The position numbers and the translations under genes were made by a program. Of a DNA stretch of 64,000 nucleotides, positions 53,335 through 63,269 are shown in pieces. Where the stretch lies: contig LN913013.1 of assembly GCA_001487125.1 (NCBI GenBank), positions 496,001 through 560,000 on the forward strand, read 5' to 3'. The DNA is from Gabonibacter massiliensis. Lineage in GTDB: Bacteria > Bacteroidota > Bacteroidia > Bacteroidales > Marinifilaceae. The notes under the pieces were generated by a model, which searched no databases, was not told the origin of the DNA, and saw nothing but the letters and a program-made list of their open reading frames with translations. Position 1 is the first letter of the stretch, and every line of letters starts with the position of its first letter.

Positions 53335-54993
53335 ATGATAAGTAGCATCACGATAAATAATTACGCGTTGATCGATCGCACGGAGATCAATATGGCGGGG
53401 GGATTCTCTGTAATTACCGGAGAGACGGGAGCCGGTAAATCGATATTGTTGGGGGCGATCGGTTTGACCCTGGGGCAACGTGCGGATTCTTCCGTTATCA
53501 TGGATAAGAGTCGGAAATGTGTTATCGAGGTGACTTATCAGGTAAAGGGATATGCTCTTGAGAATTGGTTCGCCGAGAACGAGTTGGATTATGACGAGCA
53601 GGTAATCGTGCGCCGGGAGATTGCGGTTGACGGAAAATCCCGTGCCTTTATCAACGATACACCGGTAAATAACAAGATGTTGAAAGAGTTGGGCGATTTT
53701 TTGGTTGATATTCATTCGCAACATCAGTCTTTGCTTATCGGACAGCCCGAATATCAGTTAAACGTGCTGGACAGTTATTGCGGAAATCAGGAATTATTGG
53801 CTGCCTATCAAATCCGGTATAGGGAGCGTCAAAGGTCGATTGCCGAATTGGCACGGTTAAAAGAGCGGGTTCTTGCCGCGGAGAAGGAAGAAGATTATTT
53901 GAAATTTCAATTCAATCAGTTGGATGCGGCCAATTTGAGAATGGGGGAGCAACGAGAGCTGGAGGAGGAGCAGAGGGTGTTGGCCAATGCCGAAAATATA
54001 AAAACCACTTTTTTGGAGTTAAGCTACCTGTTAACGGGTTCCGATACTCCGCTCGTGCAACAGTTGAAAGGTGTTAAAAATCATATATCTGCTTTGAGAA
54101 ATGTCGTAAAAGAGGCTGCCGGATACGAGGAACGGTTGCAATCGATCATTTTGGAACTTGAAGATATGGCTGACGAGTCGGAGAGACTGGGAGAGCGTAT
54201 AGAATATACCCCGGACCGTGTTGAGAGTGTGGAGGGGCGTTTGAATGTAATATATGATTTATTACACAAACATAGGGTTGAGGGAGTAGAAGATTTAATT
54301 CGGATAAAAGAGGATATCGGTATTAGGTTGAAAGGTATAGTTTCCTTTTCTGAACAAATAGATATATTACAAAAGAAGATAGAAGATCTGGAAAAAGAGA
54401 TGGAGAAATTGGCCGGGAGGATTCACAAAAGCCGGGTGGAAGGAGAAGGTAAGATGAAAGAGGAGATGCGTGCCTTGTTGGTCGGTTTAGGAATTAAGCA
54501 TGCCGTATTTTCGATCTCCATCAATCCTCTCGATCATTTCGTCGCGTCCGGAAAAGATGATGTGCAGTTCAAGTTTGCTGCAAATAAAAATCAAGAACCG
54601 GGAGAGTTGTCGAGAGTCGCATCGGGAGGAGAAATATCGAGACTCATGTTATCCTTGAAATATATACTTTGCAGGAACAGGCAATTACCGGTCATTATCT
54701 TTGATGAAATTGATACGGGAGTATCGGGAGAGATCGCTCATAGAATGGCTTCCATGATGAGGGAAATGTCTTGCCGGATGCAGGTTATCAGTATTTCCCA
54801 TTTGCCTCAGATAGCGGCGGCCGGGACGAATCATTTCAAGGTATACAAGGAAGACGGGCAAGCTAACACGGTATCCCGCATCAAATGGCTTGATGAGGAG
54901 GAACGAATCAGGGAGATTGCCGGAATGATCAGTGGGCATGAAATCAGTAAAGCGGCGTTGGAAAATGCCCGTTTGCTTGTTCGAAGCTATTAG
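53335..54993 (+). CDS. recN: DNA repair protein RecN
   Basis: SMC-like ATPase in double-strand-break repair. Walker A is GETGAGKSILLGAIG (about 30-45), the signature is SRVASGGEISRLMLSLK, and Walker B is LPVIIFDEIDTGVSGEIA followed by the D-loop His in ISHLPQIAA. The middle contains coiled-coil segments (about 155-360). 552 residues, usual length. TATTTTCG at 53299-53306 is a plausible -7 box. Confidence 0.95.
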   Translation: MISSITINNYALIDRTEINMAGGFSVITGETGAGKSILLGAIGLTLGQRADSSVIMDKSRKCVIEVTYQVKGYALENWFAENELDYDEQVIVRREIAVDGKSRAFINDTPVNNKMLKELGDFLVDIHSQHQSLLIGQPEYQLNVLDSYCGNQELLAAYQIRYRERQRSIAELARLKERVLAAEKEEDYLKFQFNQLDAANLRMGEQRELEEEQRVLANAENIKTTFLELSYLLTGSDTPLVQQLKGVKNHISALRNVVKEAAGYEERLQSIILELEDMADESERLGERIEYTPDRVESVEGRLNVIYDLLHKHRVEGVEDLIRIKEDIGIRLKGIVSFSEQIDILQKKIEDLEKEMEKLAGRIHKSRVEGEGKMKEEMRALLVGLGIKHAVFSISINPLDHFVASGKDDVQFKFAANKNQEPGELSRVASGGEISRLMLSLKYILCRNRQLPVIIFDEIDTGVSGEIAHRMASMMREMSCRMQVISISHLPQIAAAGTNHFKVYKEDGQANTVSRIKWLDEEERIREIAGMISGHEISKAALENARLLVRSY

Positions 54994-55013
54994 CATCCAT
55001 CAAATGCCGATCG

Positions 55014-55066
55014 GCAGGAGATATTTTTATACTGCTTTTTACTAAAAAATGTTTTTTATCTCCTGC
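55014..55066 (+). terminator. Long hairpin after recN
   Basis: GCAGGAGATA (55014-55023) pairs with TATCTCCTGC (55057-55066). The 33-nt loop contains A- and T-runs that can extend the pairing. Likely recN terminator. A TACCTTTG box at 55084-55091 then starts the fabI transcript. Confidence 0.65.
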
Positions 55067-55127
55067 TTTCCGAAAAAGAGAACTACCTTTGTATGAGTTT
55101 TGACAAAGTAGAATTAAATTTTTAAGT

Positions 55128-55955
55128 ATGAGTTACAATTTATTGAGAGGTAAAAAGGGGATTATTTTTGGTGTTCTGAATGATAAATCGATTGCTTGGA
55201 AAGTAGCGGAAAAGTGTTTGGAAGAGGGAGCTCAAATCGTTTTGACCAATACGGAATTATCCATTCGGATGGGTGAGGTGAAGGATTTTGCGGCTAAAAA
55301 TAATATCCCGTTGATCCCGGCAGATGCTACGAATACGGAGGATTTGGAGAGGTTGTTTAAGGAAGCCATGGATCATTTGGGAGGGAGAATCGATTTTATC
55401 CTGCATTCGGTGGCTATGTCGCTGAATGTACGTAAAAAACGATCATACGATAATTTGGATTACGATTTTTTACAAAAAACATTGGATATTTCAGCCGTTT
55501 CGTTTCATAAGGTATTGCAAACGGCTAAAAAATTGGATGCTATCAACGAGTGGGGGTCTGTGGTCGCTCTTTCTTATGTAGCGGCACAGCGTACGATGTT
55601 CGAGTATAACGATATGGCAGACGCGAAAGCGATGTTGGAATCCATCGCCCGTAGTTTTGGATATATTTACGGAAGGGAAAAGCGAATCCGGGTAAATACG
55701 ATATCCCAATCGCCGACTGTTACGACTGCCGGGAGCGGAATCAAAGGTTTCGATTCTTTGATTGATTTTGCAGAAAGGATGTCTCCTTTGGGGAACGCCA
55801 CGGCGGATGAGTGTGCGGACTATTGTATTACGTTGTTTTCGGATTTGACGCGGAAAGTGACCATGCAGAATTTATATCATGATGGCGGATTTTCGAGTAT
55901 GGGAATGAGTTATAGGGCTATGCACCAGTATAATAAAAGTTTCGATAACGAGTAA
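55128..55955 (+). CDS. fabI: Enoyl-[acyl-carrier-protein] reductase FabI
   Basis: Last step of fatty-acid chain elongation, NADH-dependent. The start LLRGKKGIIFGVLNDKSIAWKVA has the FabI-type cofactor loop, and the active site Tyr-x6-Lys is YNDMADAK. DFILHSVAMSLN and the late TAGSGIKGFDSLIDFAE are also typical. 275 residues. It has its own promoter (TACCTTTG, 55084-55091). Confidence 0.95.
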   Translation: MSYNLLRGKKGIIFGVLNDKSIAWKVAEKCLEEGAQIVLTNTELSIRMGEVKDFAAKNNIPLIPADATNTEDLERLFKEAMDHLGGRIDFILHSVAMSLNVRKKRSYDNLDYDFLQKTLDISAVSFHKVLQTAKKLDAINEWGSVVALSYVAAQRTMFEYNDMADAKAMLESIARSFGYIYGREKRIRVNTISQSPTVTTAGSGIKGFDSLIDFAERMSPLGNATADECADYCITLFSDLTRKVTMQNLYHDGGFSSMGMSYRAMHQYNKSFDNE

Positions 55956-55999
55956 TCAAGTTCCGGGAGATTCCAGGGGCTTGCTATTAAAATATTGTT

Positions 56000-56572
56000 A
56001 TGTATTTATTTTTCGATACGGAAACGACGGGTTTGCCGAAGCGTTGGAACGCTCCCGTGACGGATGTGGACAATTGGCCGAGATTGGTTCAATTGGCTTG
56101 GGTTATGTGTGATGATAAAGGAGGGATCATAGAAAAACGGAATGATATCATTAAACCGGAAGGGTTTACGATTCCGGAAGAGTCTTCGCGAATACACGGA
56201 ATAACAACGGCTAAAGCGATGTCCGAAGGAGAGGATATAGAATCTGTTTTGACTTTATTTTCCGACAGGATGGATGAAGCTTATGCTCTTGTCGCTCATA
56301 ATATTAGTTTTGACGAATGTATTGTGGGTGCGGAATTTGAACGGAACAGAATGATGACCTCCTTATTTTTGAAGCCTAAATATTGTACGATGAAGCTTTC
56401 CAAGGCCTACTGCCAATTGCCCGGCAAGCAGGGCTTCAAATCTCCGAAATTATCCGAATTGCATCAGATTTTGTTTGGCGCGGGATTTGACGATGCTCAC
56501 AATGCGTTGGCGGATGTCGAGGCTACCGTTCGCTGTTTCTGGAAATTAAAAGAATTGAAAGTAATTCAATGA
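56000..56572 (+). CDS. DEDDh 3'-5' exonuclease (DnaQ-like)
   Basis: 190-residue single-domain exonuclease. The DEDDh residues are visible: Asp and Glu in FDTETTGLPKR, Asp in VAHNISFDECIV, and His/Asp in DDAHNALADVEATVRC. It may be the proofreading epsilon-like subunit or a stand-alone repair or RNA-processing enzyme; length alone does not decide. It lies 44 nt after fabI with dnaB downstream. Confidence 0.88.
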   Translation: MYLFFDTETTGLPKRWNAPVTDVDNWPRLVQLAWVMCDDKGGIIEKRNDIIKPEGFTIPEESSRIHGITTAKAMSEGEDIESVLTLFSDRMDEAYALVAHNISFDECIVGAEFERNRMMTSLFLKPKYCTMKLSKAYCQLPGKQGFKSPKLSELHQILFGAGFDDAHNALADVEATVRCFWKLKELKVIQ

Positions 56573-56764
56573 TTCGGAGGTCCTGTGATTGGGAGAGTCG
56601 TTACCGGTTGTTTTTAGGGTCGGACTGTGTAGCATCGGCTAAAAATCCGGCCGTACATTTTGACAATACGAGTTTTGAGTTTAAAATAATTACTATCTTT
56701 GAATCAATAAAAATGGAGATAGCTCGGCGAATGATGTTGTAACAGGAAACAAATGCTTGTTCGA

Positions 56765-56772
56765 TAATTTTG
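56765..56772 (+). promoter_or_regulatory. dnaB promoter -7 box
   Basis: TAATTTTG, full consensus, 46 nt before the chosen dnaB start. An in-frame start at 56770 would lie inside this box. A further TATCTTTG is at 56694-56701. The spacer 56573-56817 holds nothing else recognisable. Confidence 0.5.
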
Positions 56773-56817
56773 TATATGGATATTATTATTGGACAATCTT
56801 TTGTAAATCAAAAAAGT

Positions 56818-58356
56818 ATGGCTAAAAGATCGGAATATAATTATAAATCATTGCAATCGGATTACGGAAAGATGCCTCCTCAGGCAATTGATCTGGAAGA
56901 AGCGATTTTGGGTTCATTGATGTTGGAGAAGGATGCTTTCATTATGGTGAGCGATTTCTTGAAGCCGGATTGTTTTTACAAAGAGTCTCACCAGAAGATA
57001 TATCAAGCTATTCAGAATTTATCTATTAATAACGAACCTGTCGATTTACTTACGGTTAGCGAAGAGTTGAAACGCCTCGGACTTCTGGAGGAGGTGGGGG
57101 GACCTTACTATTTGTCTCAATTGACTTCCCGGGTCGCCTCAGCCGCACATATCGAGTTTCACGCTCGTATTATCGTGCAGAAATACATTCAGCGGGAGTT
57201 GATACGGGTATGTACGGATATTCAAAATCGGGCTTACGATGATGCCACGGATGTAGCCGATTTGGTGGATATGGCCCAAAAGACCGTTTTTGAGATAGCC
57301 GAAGGTAATATAAAGAAGGAGACGACGGCAATTAATGCCATTATCGACGAAGCGCTCAAGGGAATCGAGTTGGCCGGGAAACGTCCTGACGGTTTAAGCG
57401 GTATTCCTTCCGGTTTTACCGCTCTCGATGAAATCACTTCCGGCTGGCAGCCTTCGGATCTCGTGATTATAGCAGCCCGTCCTTCCATGGGTAAGACGGC
57501 ATTTGTTTTATCTATGGCTCGAAACATGGCTGTTATGCATAAGCAGCCCATCGCTTTGTTCTCGTTGGAGATGTCTTCGGTGCAATTAGTGAACCGTTTG
57601 ATTGCCAGCGAGACGGAATTAGGATCTGAAAAAATACGAAACGGACGATTGACGGATGACGAATGGCAGCAACTTCATGCCAAGATAAGGGCGTTGATGA
57701 ATGCTCCGATTTACGTGGACGACACGCCTGCGCTCTCCATATTTGAATTGAGGGCCAAATGCCGGCGTTTGCAACAGCGATACGGTATAAAGGTTTTGAT
57801 TATCGATTATTTGCAGTTGATGACTGCGGGAGCCGATATGCGAGGTAACCGGGAACAGGAGGTGAGTATGATTTCCCGCCAGTTGAAAATTATAGCCAAG
57901 GAGTTGAATATTCCGGTCATAGCGTTGTCTCAGTTGAACCGGGGGGTAGAACAACGTACGGGAGAGTCTAAAAAACCCATGTTATCGGATTTGCGCGAAT
58001 CCGGAGCCATTGAACAGGATGCGGATATGGTACTTTTCATTCATCGTCCGGAAAGATACGGAATCTTGGAGGACAGTATGGGAAACAGTTTAAAGGGGAT
58101 AGCGGATATCATTATTGCCAAGCATCGTAATGGAGCCGTAGGAGAGGTGCAATTACGCTTCAGGAACGAACTGGCTCAGTTTTGTGATTTGGAAAGAACT
58201 TCGCCTTTTGCTTTTGAGAATACGGATGTCGTGACGAGAACATTCAGTTCCAAAATGAACGAGGACACCTTACCGGTAGAGCCCCTGAATACGGATTTTA
58301 AAGAAGGAGGCGCAAGTTTTGAACGTGCTGTCAACACGAACGACGCACCTTTTTAA
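56818..58356 (+). CDS. dnaB: Replicative DNA helicase DnaB
   Basis: Hexameric 5'-3' helicase of the replication fork. The N-terminal domain has PPQAIDLEEAILGSLMLEKDAF. The RecA-like domain has Walker A ARPSMGKTAFVLS, Walker B VLIIDYLQLM and the LSQLNRGVEQR loop. ATG 56818 (MAKRSEYNYK) is chosen because the longer reading frame begins within a promoter box. About 512 residues, without intein. Starts a unit with the LtaS-like gene 16 nt downstream. Confidence 0.95.
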   Translation: MAKRSEYNYKSLQSDYGKMPPQAIDLEEAILGSLMLEKDAFIMVSDFLKPDCFYKESHQKIYQAIQNLSINNEPVDLLTVSEELKRLGLLEEVGGPYYLSQLTSRVASAAHIEFHARIIVQKYIQRELIRVCTDIQNRAYDDATDVADLVDMAQKTVFEIAEGNIKKETTAINAIIDEALKGIELAGKRPDGLSGIPSGFTALDEITSGWQPSDLVIIAARPSMGKTAFVLSMARNMAVMHKQPIALFSLEMSSVQLVNRLIASETELGSEKIRNGRLTDDEWQQLHAKIRALMNAPIYVDDTPALSIFELRAKCRRLQQRYGIKVLIIDYLQLMTAGADMRGNREQEVSMISRQLKIIAKELNIPVIALSQLNRGVEQRTGESKKPMLSDLRESGAIEQDADMVLFIHRPERYGILEDSMGNSLKGIADIIIAKHRNGAVGEVQLRFRNELAQFCDLERTSPFAFENTDVVTRTFSSKMNEDTLPVEPLNTDFKEGGASFERAVNTNDAPF

Positions 58357-58372
58357 TCGGAATAAGTAAATC

Positions 58373-60181
58373 ATGAAGGCAAAATTACTGTTTCTACTGA
58401 AATATTATCTGTTATGGATCGTATTTGCCCTGGTGGCGAAGGTGTTGTTTTTATTGTATCAATATCAGGAGACCGTTTCGTTGACTCTGCATGACTATTT
58501 CATGATTTTTATCGGAGGATTCCGAATGGATCTTTCTTATGGCGGATACGTCATGATGTTGGCTTGTGTCGTTATGGCTGTCGGAATATTTTTGCCGTTG
58601 AAAATATTGAAAGTCGTATATGCCGTATTGACAATTTTATTGCTGACGGTGAGTAGCTTGATCGTATGCGGAGATTTGGAACTTTTTAAAAATTGGGGAT
58701 ACCATATGGACTCCACGCCTTTGACTTATTTGAAAACACCGGGAGATGCAATGGCTTCGACTCCGGTGTGGCTTATTGCGGTTTTAGTCCTGTTGTGCGT
58801 TCTTTTGGTTGCGGGTTTTTATTATTTATATCGCGGATGGATTTCGACGGGTTTGAAACAAGGAAAAGATAAGTGGTGGCATAGTATTGTGTATATATTA
58901 TTGGGGGGGATTATGATCATTCCCGTAAGGGGTGGGTTTAATGTTGCCCCGATGAATGTCAGTTTCGTGTTTTTTAACAATAAAAACATGTATGCCAATC
59001 AAGCTGCGGTAAATCCGGTTTGGAATTTTCTCTATGAGGTGATGCATATGGGGAAATTAAAAGATTCTTATAATTTCATGCCATTAGAGAGAGCCCAACA
59101 ATTGGTGGATAGTATTTATACGGAGCGGGGAAATTTCCCGAAGGTGTTGAAGACAGATCGTCCCAATATAGTTGTATTTTTATTGGAAACATTCACTTCT
59201 CAGGCCTTGGAGGCTATGCCTAATCTAAAGGCCGTTGCCAGGGAAGGAATTTTCTTTTCTCGCGTTTACGCTACCGGAAACCGTTCGGATCGAGGTATTC
59301 AAGGAGTTATCGGTGGTTTTCCTTCCTATCCGAAGGTATCCATGTTGAAGTATCCGAATAAAACATACGGTCATCCACGTTTTCCGGTCGATTTCGAGAA
59401 GGAGGGATATGCTACCCGTTTTTATTATGCCGGGGATTTGAATTTCGGCGGTTTCCGTTCTTATATTACCATGAGTTTTCAGGAGAGCGTAACCGAAGAT
59501 GATTTTTCAGGAGAAGCTATTGAAAATCGTTTTAAATGGGGAGTACACGACGGTTACCTGTTGGATCGTTTGTATGAAGACCTGTTGAAAGCCCCGACAC
59601 CTTATCTCTATATGGCGTTTACCATGAGTAGCCATGAACCCTTTGTCGTCCCGATGGAGACGAAGTTTCCGGGAGAAGATAACGGTTCCAAATTAAAGAA
59701 TGCGATAGCATACACCGATGCGTGTCTGGGAAAATTCTTTCAAAAGTGCAAGAAGGCCGGAATATGGGACAATACGCTTTTTGTATTGATTGCAGATCAT
59801 GGAACGCGACACATAGGTCCTTTGCAACCGTTTGTTCCTGAAGCTTATGAAATTCCGATGGTCTTTACGGGGGGAGTCATGTCGGTGAGGGATTCGGTCG
59901 TCTCCACTATCGGCTCGCAGACCGATATGGTGGCGACCTTGTATGCCCAATTGGGGATGGACGCTTCTGCTTTTAAATATAGTAAGAATCTATTGAATCC
60001 TTCCGTGATACCCTTTGCTTTTTACGCTTATCCCAACGCGATAGCCGTAGTTAACGGCGATGGAGCCTATATTTACGAGTTGGGAACCAAACGGAATCTG
60101 GGTAATAACGTGAATCCTGAAGCCGGAGAATTGGTTAAAGCTTATCTTCAGGTATTGGATCGTGATTTTAAAAGTAAATAA
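58373..60181 (+). CDS. LtaS-family sulfatase-fold phosphotransferase
   Basis: 602 residues with about five N-terminal membrane helices (within 1-175) and a periplasmic alkaline-phosphatase-fold domain. Features: NIVVFLLETFTSQ (metal-binding Glu), ATGNRSDRGIQGVIGGFP around the nucleophile, YYAGDLNFGGF, and LIADHGTRH (metal ligands). The family transfers phosphoglycerol or phosphoethanolamine to glycans or lipids. The nucleophile position, usually Thr in TDRG-type motifs, is Ser305 here, with Thr301 nearby. Its end overlaps the converging phosphatase gene by 14 nt. Confidence 0.85.
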   Translation: MKAKLLFLLKYYLLWIVFALVAKVLFLLYQYQETVSLTLHDYFMIFIGGFRMDLSYGGYVMMLACVVMAVGIFLPLKILKVVYAVLTILLLTVSSLIVCGDLELFKNWGYHMDSTPLTYLKTPGDAMASTPVWLIAVLVLLCVLLVAGFYYLYRGWISTGLKQGKDKWWHSIVYILLGGIMIIPVRGGFNVAPMNVSFVFFNNKNMYANQAAVNPVWNFLYEVMHMGKLKDSYNFMPLERAQQLVDSIYTERGNFPKVLKTDRPNIVVFLLETFTSQALEAMPNLKAVAREGIFFSRVYATGNRSDRGIQGVIGGFPSYPKVSMLKYPNKTYGHPRFPVDFEKEGYATRFYYAGDLNFGGFRSYITMSFQESVTEDDFSGEAIENRFKWGVHDGYLLDRLYEDLLKAPTPYLYMAFTMSSHEPFVVPMETKFPGEDNGSKLKNAIAYTDACLGKFFQKCKKAGIWDNTLFVLIADHGTRHIGPLQPFVPEAYEIPMVFTGGVMSVRDSVVSTIGSQTDMVATLYAQLGMDASAFKYSKNLLNPSVIPFAFYAYPNAIAVVNGDGAYIYELGTKRNLGNNVNPEAGELVKAYLQVLDRDFKSK

Positions 60182-62075
60182 TTTGATCGTTTTTCAAGTA
60201 CTTTATAGACAACATGGTTAAGTCATCTGCTTCGTCCATGTCTCCGATATAATTAATCAGATCTGCCAAAATTTCGTCGATCAGCTCTTCCGGGGTTCTG
60301 GTTTGAAGGGTTTTGACGAATTGCAATAATCTTTCTTTGCCGTAAAACGCCCGGGCTTCGTTTTGTGCTTCGCTGATTCCGTCCGTGTAGATGAGGAGGG
60401 TATCGCCCGGGTAGAGTTGGAGATGCGTGTCTTTATAAACATTCTTCATAATCCCGATAGGAATATCCAAAGCCTCTTCCAGAAACATGCTATTCTCTCT
60501 TTGTTCCCTTTGGACGATAGGGTAAGGATGTCCCGCATTCGTGTAATTCAACAGGCCGGTTTTTAAATTTAAAATACCCACGAACATCGTTATGAACATG
60601 TCTTCGTTCAAATTGCTGCATAAATAATCATTGAGCGTGTTGCATATGCTGGCTGAAGATTGTTTCGAAGTTGCCATATAATTGAATAACGTGCAGACAG
60701 AGGCCATATAGAGTGCGGCCGGGACTCCTTTACCCCGTACGTCTCCTACCGTGAAGTAGAGCAGGTCGTTTTTGACGAGGTAACTGTACATATCTCCTCC
60801 TACCGCTTTTGATTGTTCCAGCACGGAATAGAGGGAGATGTGTTCTTTGTCCAATTTATTCGAGGTAGGTAAAAATTGTTCCTGAATGTTTTGTGCAACC
60901 CGGATTTCGCTTTCGAACTTTTCTTTCTCCATCGTTGTCTTTTTCAGGTTTTTGATGGATTCGATAATTCGGTGCTGCATATACATAAATGAGTTCCGCA
61001 GTTCCCGCAGCTCGTCGTTATCGTTTGTTTCCGGTATGGGAACGTTGAAATTACCGTCTGCAATCGTACGGGTGACGGTAGCGAATTGCCGTAACGGTTT
61101 AAACACTTGCCTGATAATGCGGATAATGATCCAAAAGAGCAGGAGCAGGCAAATGAAACATCCGATTAGAATCAGGTCACTAATGTTGGATATGGAGTTA
61201 TATACTTCATTGAACGGGCAAAGCGTTACCAACGACCAATTGGTATGGGGCAAACGTTTAAAATGAATGAAAAAGTTCTTTCCTTCTACAGTAAGTTTAT
61301 CGGTACCGTCTTCTCCTTTAACGATGCGGTTGATAATCTTATCGTAATCGATATTTTTGGCTTTGGCGTATTGCCAGATGTTGGCATATCGTTTTATCTC
61401 TTGATTGGGATGAGAAAGAATGATTCCTTCCTGATTTAACAGGTAACAATATCCCGTTTGATATAATTTCAGATCTCGAACGAATTTGGTGAATTCTTTG
61501 ATGGGGACGTCTAAACGGAGGTAGCCGATAAAGGTTTGGGCTGCATTGTAAATCGGTTCGTAACGGGAGAATATGCGCTGTTTTACGAACAGCGTATCGG
61601 AATAATGGCGGCTCCAATAAGATCCTTTTTTCTGCAAGGTTTGAGCGTGGAGTCTTTCATCGGAAAAATGCTTTTCGGAATGATTGAGTTTCTTGACAAG
61701 AATTCGGTTGTTGTTTTGATAAACATAGATATCGTAGTCTCTGTATTCCGGGGCGAACTCCATCGCTAATCCGCATAATTCGGGCGTATTTTTCAACACT
61801 TGAACGTAAAGAGAGGTATCTTCGGAGATCAATAAGTTTTTCATGGGTTCTAACTTGAACATGGAGTTGACCCGCTCAATGTTTTTACCTTGTTCCGAGA
61901 TTCTTTCGGATACCTTTTCCGTTATCATCCCGGCGTAGGTGACTACCGTCTTGTATTGCGAGATTTTAGGAATCACGTACAGCATGATAAAGATTATCAC
62001 GTAGATGGCAGCACAGACTGAAATAATGTATATGGTCAGTTTCGTACTGAACGACTTCTTCTTGTTTACTTTCAT
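60168..62075 (-). CDS. SpoIIE/PP2C-type phosphatase with Cache-like sensor and HAMP
   Basis: About 635 residues: membrane helix near the N-terminus, periplasmic dCache-like sensor (about 45-290), second helix (about 295-320), HAMP-type linker (about 325-380), and a PPM serine/threonine phosphatase (about 405-630) with VGGDMYSYLV and FTVGDVRGKGVPAALYMA. Such proteins dephosphorylate anti-anti-sigma factors in partner-switching pathways. The start at 62075 overlaps the upstream metallophosphoesterase stop as ATGA, so the two are translationally coupled; an in-frame TTG at 62084 is less likely. No anti-sigma partner gene is in the window. Confidence 0.9.
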   Translation of the reverse strand: MKVNKKKSFSTKLTIYIISVCAAIYVIIFIMLYVIPKISQYKTVVTYAGMITEKVSERISEQGKNIERVNSMFKLEPMKNLLISEDTSLYVQVLKNTPELCGLAMEFAPEYRDYDIYVYQNNNRILVKKLNHSEKHFSDERLHAQTLQKKGSYWSRHYSDTLFVKQRIFSRYEPIYNAAQTFIGYLRLDVPIKEFTKFVRDLKLYQTGYCYLLNQEGIILSHPNQEIKRYANIWQYAKAKNIDYDKIINRIVKGEDGTDKLTVEGKNFFIHFKRLPHTNWSLVTLCPFNEVYNSISNISDLILIGCFICLLLLFWIIIRIIRQVFKPLRQFATVTRTIADGNFNVPIPETNDNDELRELRNSFMYMQHRIIESIKNLKKTTMEKEKFESEIRVAQNIQEQFLPTSNKLDKEHISLYSVLEQSKAVGGDMYSYLVKNDLLYFTVGDVRGKGVPAALYMASVCTLFNYMATSKQSSASICNTLNDYLCSNLNEDMFITMFVGILNLKTGLLNYTNAGHPYPIVQREQRENSMFLEEALDIPIGIMKNVYKDTHLQLYPGDTLLIYTDGISEAQNEARAFYGKERLLQFVKTLQTRTPEELIDEILADLINYIGDMDEADDLTMLSIKYLKNDQIIYF

Positions 62076-63259
62076 TGTTTGCAATCATTTGTTAATTCTA
62101 TTAACGTGATCTCCGGACGTTGCCCTATGCGTCCCGGAAATCCCAAGTAACCTGCACCTCGGGATACATAGAGTTGATGCCGATCGTGTTTGTAAAGACC
62201 GTTGTATTCCGGATAGATGTATTGAGAGGGACTCCATCGGAATCGACCTATTTGGATTCCCATTTGCATCGCGTGCGTGTGCCCCGCCAAAGTTAAAGCC
62301 ACGGGATGGTAAATTACTTCCTGGCGCCAATGGGAAGGATCGTGAGAAAGGAGAATCACCACGTGGCCTTCTGTTCCTCGCAGCGCTTCGGGGAGTTTTC
62401 CATATTGAGGGAAAGGAGGTAGTCCCCAGTTTTCGACTCCCGACAAATAAATCGTGTCCGTTTGAATAATGAGCGGTATATTCGTGTTATTCAACATATG
62501 AAAGCCCATATCTCGCATATTCTTAAAGAATTGGACGAGGTTCTCCTTGCGGTCCTCTTCCGTTTTCCAACGCGTATAGTGACCGTAATCGTGATTTCCC
62601 GTTATTGCGTATTTTCCATAGCGGGAAGTTAATAATTTTAACGTATCTTGCCAAGGAGTCATTTCGGAAGCGAAATTATTCACCATATCTCCGGTAAAAA
62701 CAATTAGATCCGGTTGGAGAGCGTTTACTTTTTGGACGAGTTCAGATATACCGGCATACCCTTTCCGGTAGCTCCCCAGATGAAGATCCGTTAATTGCAC
62801 GATGCGAAAATGGTCGAAGGTATCCGGTAACTCTTTTATGCATACCTCCTGTTTGACCACTTTATAATCGTATCTTCCCCACGTTATTCCATAGAAAATA
62901 ACGAAGAAAACCAAGACACTCAATCCGAAAGCGAAATAGTGGATTATGCCTGATAACAGTTTCAGTCGTCTGACCATTAAGGCGATACCATTCAATACGA
63001 TATAGATTGTTTTGGGGACATAACATAAGAATAAAACAGCGATCCCTTTTCCAAACCAAAAATAGGCTTCCGGGGATTTTATCCGGGGAATGATAAAATG
63101 ATAACTTAACAACCCGATGATAAATAGCAACGAGTGTATCGCGTATAGAATTTTTCCCGTTTTACTTTTCAGGTAACGTTTTATTTCGAGGTAGAGAAAA
63201 AGATCGTTTAGCCATATATAGCCTAATCCTACTAATAGTATAATCGTTCCGGTTTTCAT
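62072..63259 (-). CDS. Membrane-anchored metallophosphoesterase
   Basis: 395 residues with four N-terminal membrane segments (within 1-128) and a calcineurin-like phosphoesterase domain: QLTDLHLGS (Asp158, His160), FTGDMVNN (Asp191), GNHDYG (Asn222, His223), LSHDPSHW and GHTHAMQ. The family includes UDP-diacylglucosamine and cyclic-nucleotide phosphodiesterases; the YkuE/YaeI type fits the membrane anchor. Start after a 10-nt gap from the CBM9-like gene. It is coupled to the SpoIIE-type phosphatase downstream. Confidence 0.9.
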   Translation of the reverse strand: MKTGTIILLVGLGYIWLNDLFLYLEIKRYLKSKTGKILYAIHSLLFIIGLLSYHFIIPRIKSPEAYFWFGKGIAVLFLCYVPKTIYIVLNGIALMVRRLKLLSGIIHYFAFGLSVLVFFVIFYGITWGRYDYKVVKQEVCIKELPDTFDHFRIVQLTDLHLGSYRKGYAGISELVQKVNALQPDLIVFTGDMVNNFASEMTPWQDTLKLLTSRYGKYAITGNHDYGHYTRWKTEEDRKENLVQFFKNMRDMGFHMLNNTNIPLIIQTDTIYLSGVENWGLPPFPQYGKLPEALRGTEGHVVILLSHDPSHWRQEVIYHPVALTLAGHTHAMQMGIQIGRFRWSPSQYIYPEYNGLYKHDRHQLYVSRGAGYLGFPGRIGQRPEITLIELTNDCKQ

Positions 63260-63269
63260 TTTGTATCAA

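Noticed and set aside
56770-56817. Longer N-terminus for DnaB
   Set aside because: Its start lies inside the TAATTTTG promoter box; MAKRSEYNYK at 56818 is the sensible start.
56818-58356. Intein or mobile insertion in dnaB or gyrB
   Set aside because: Both proteins are of normal length with uninterrupted motifs.
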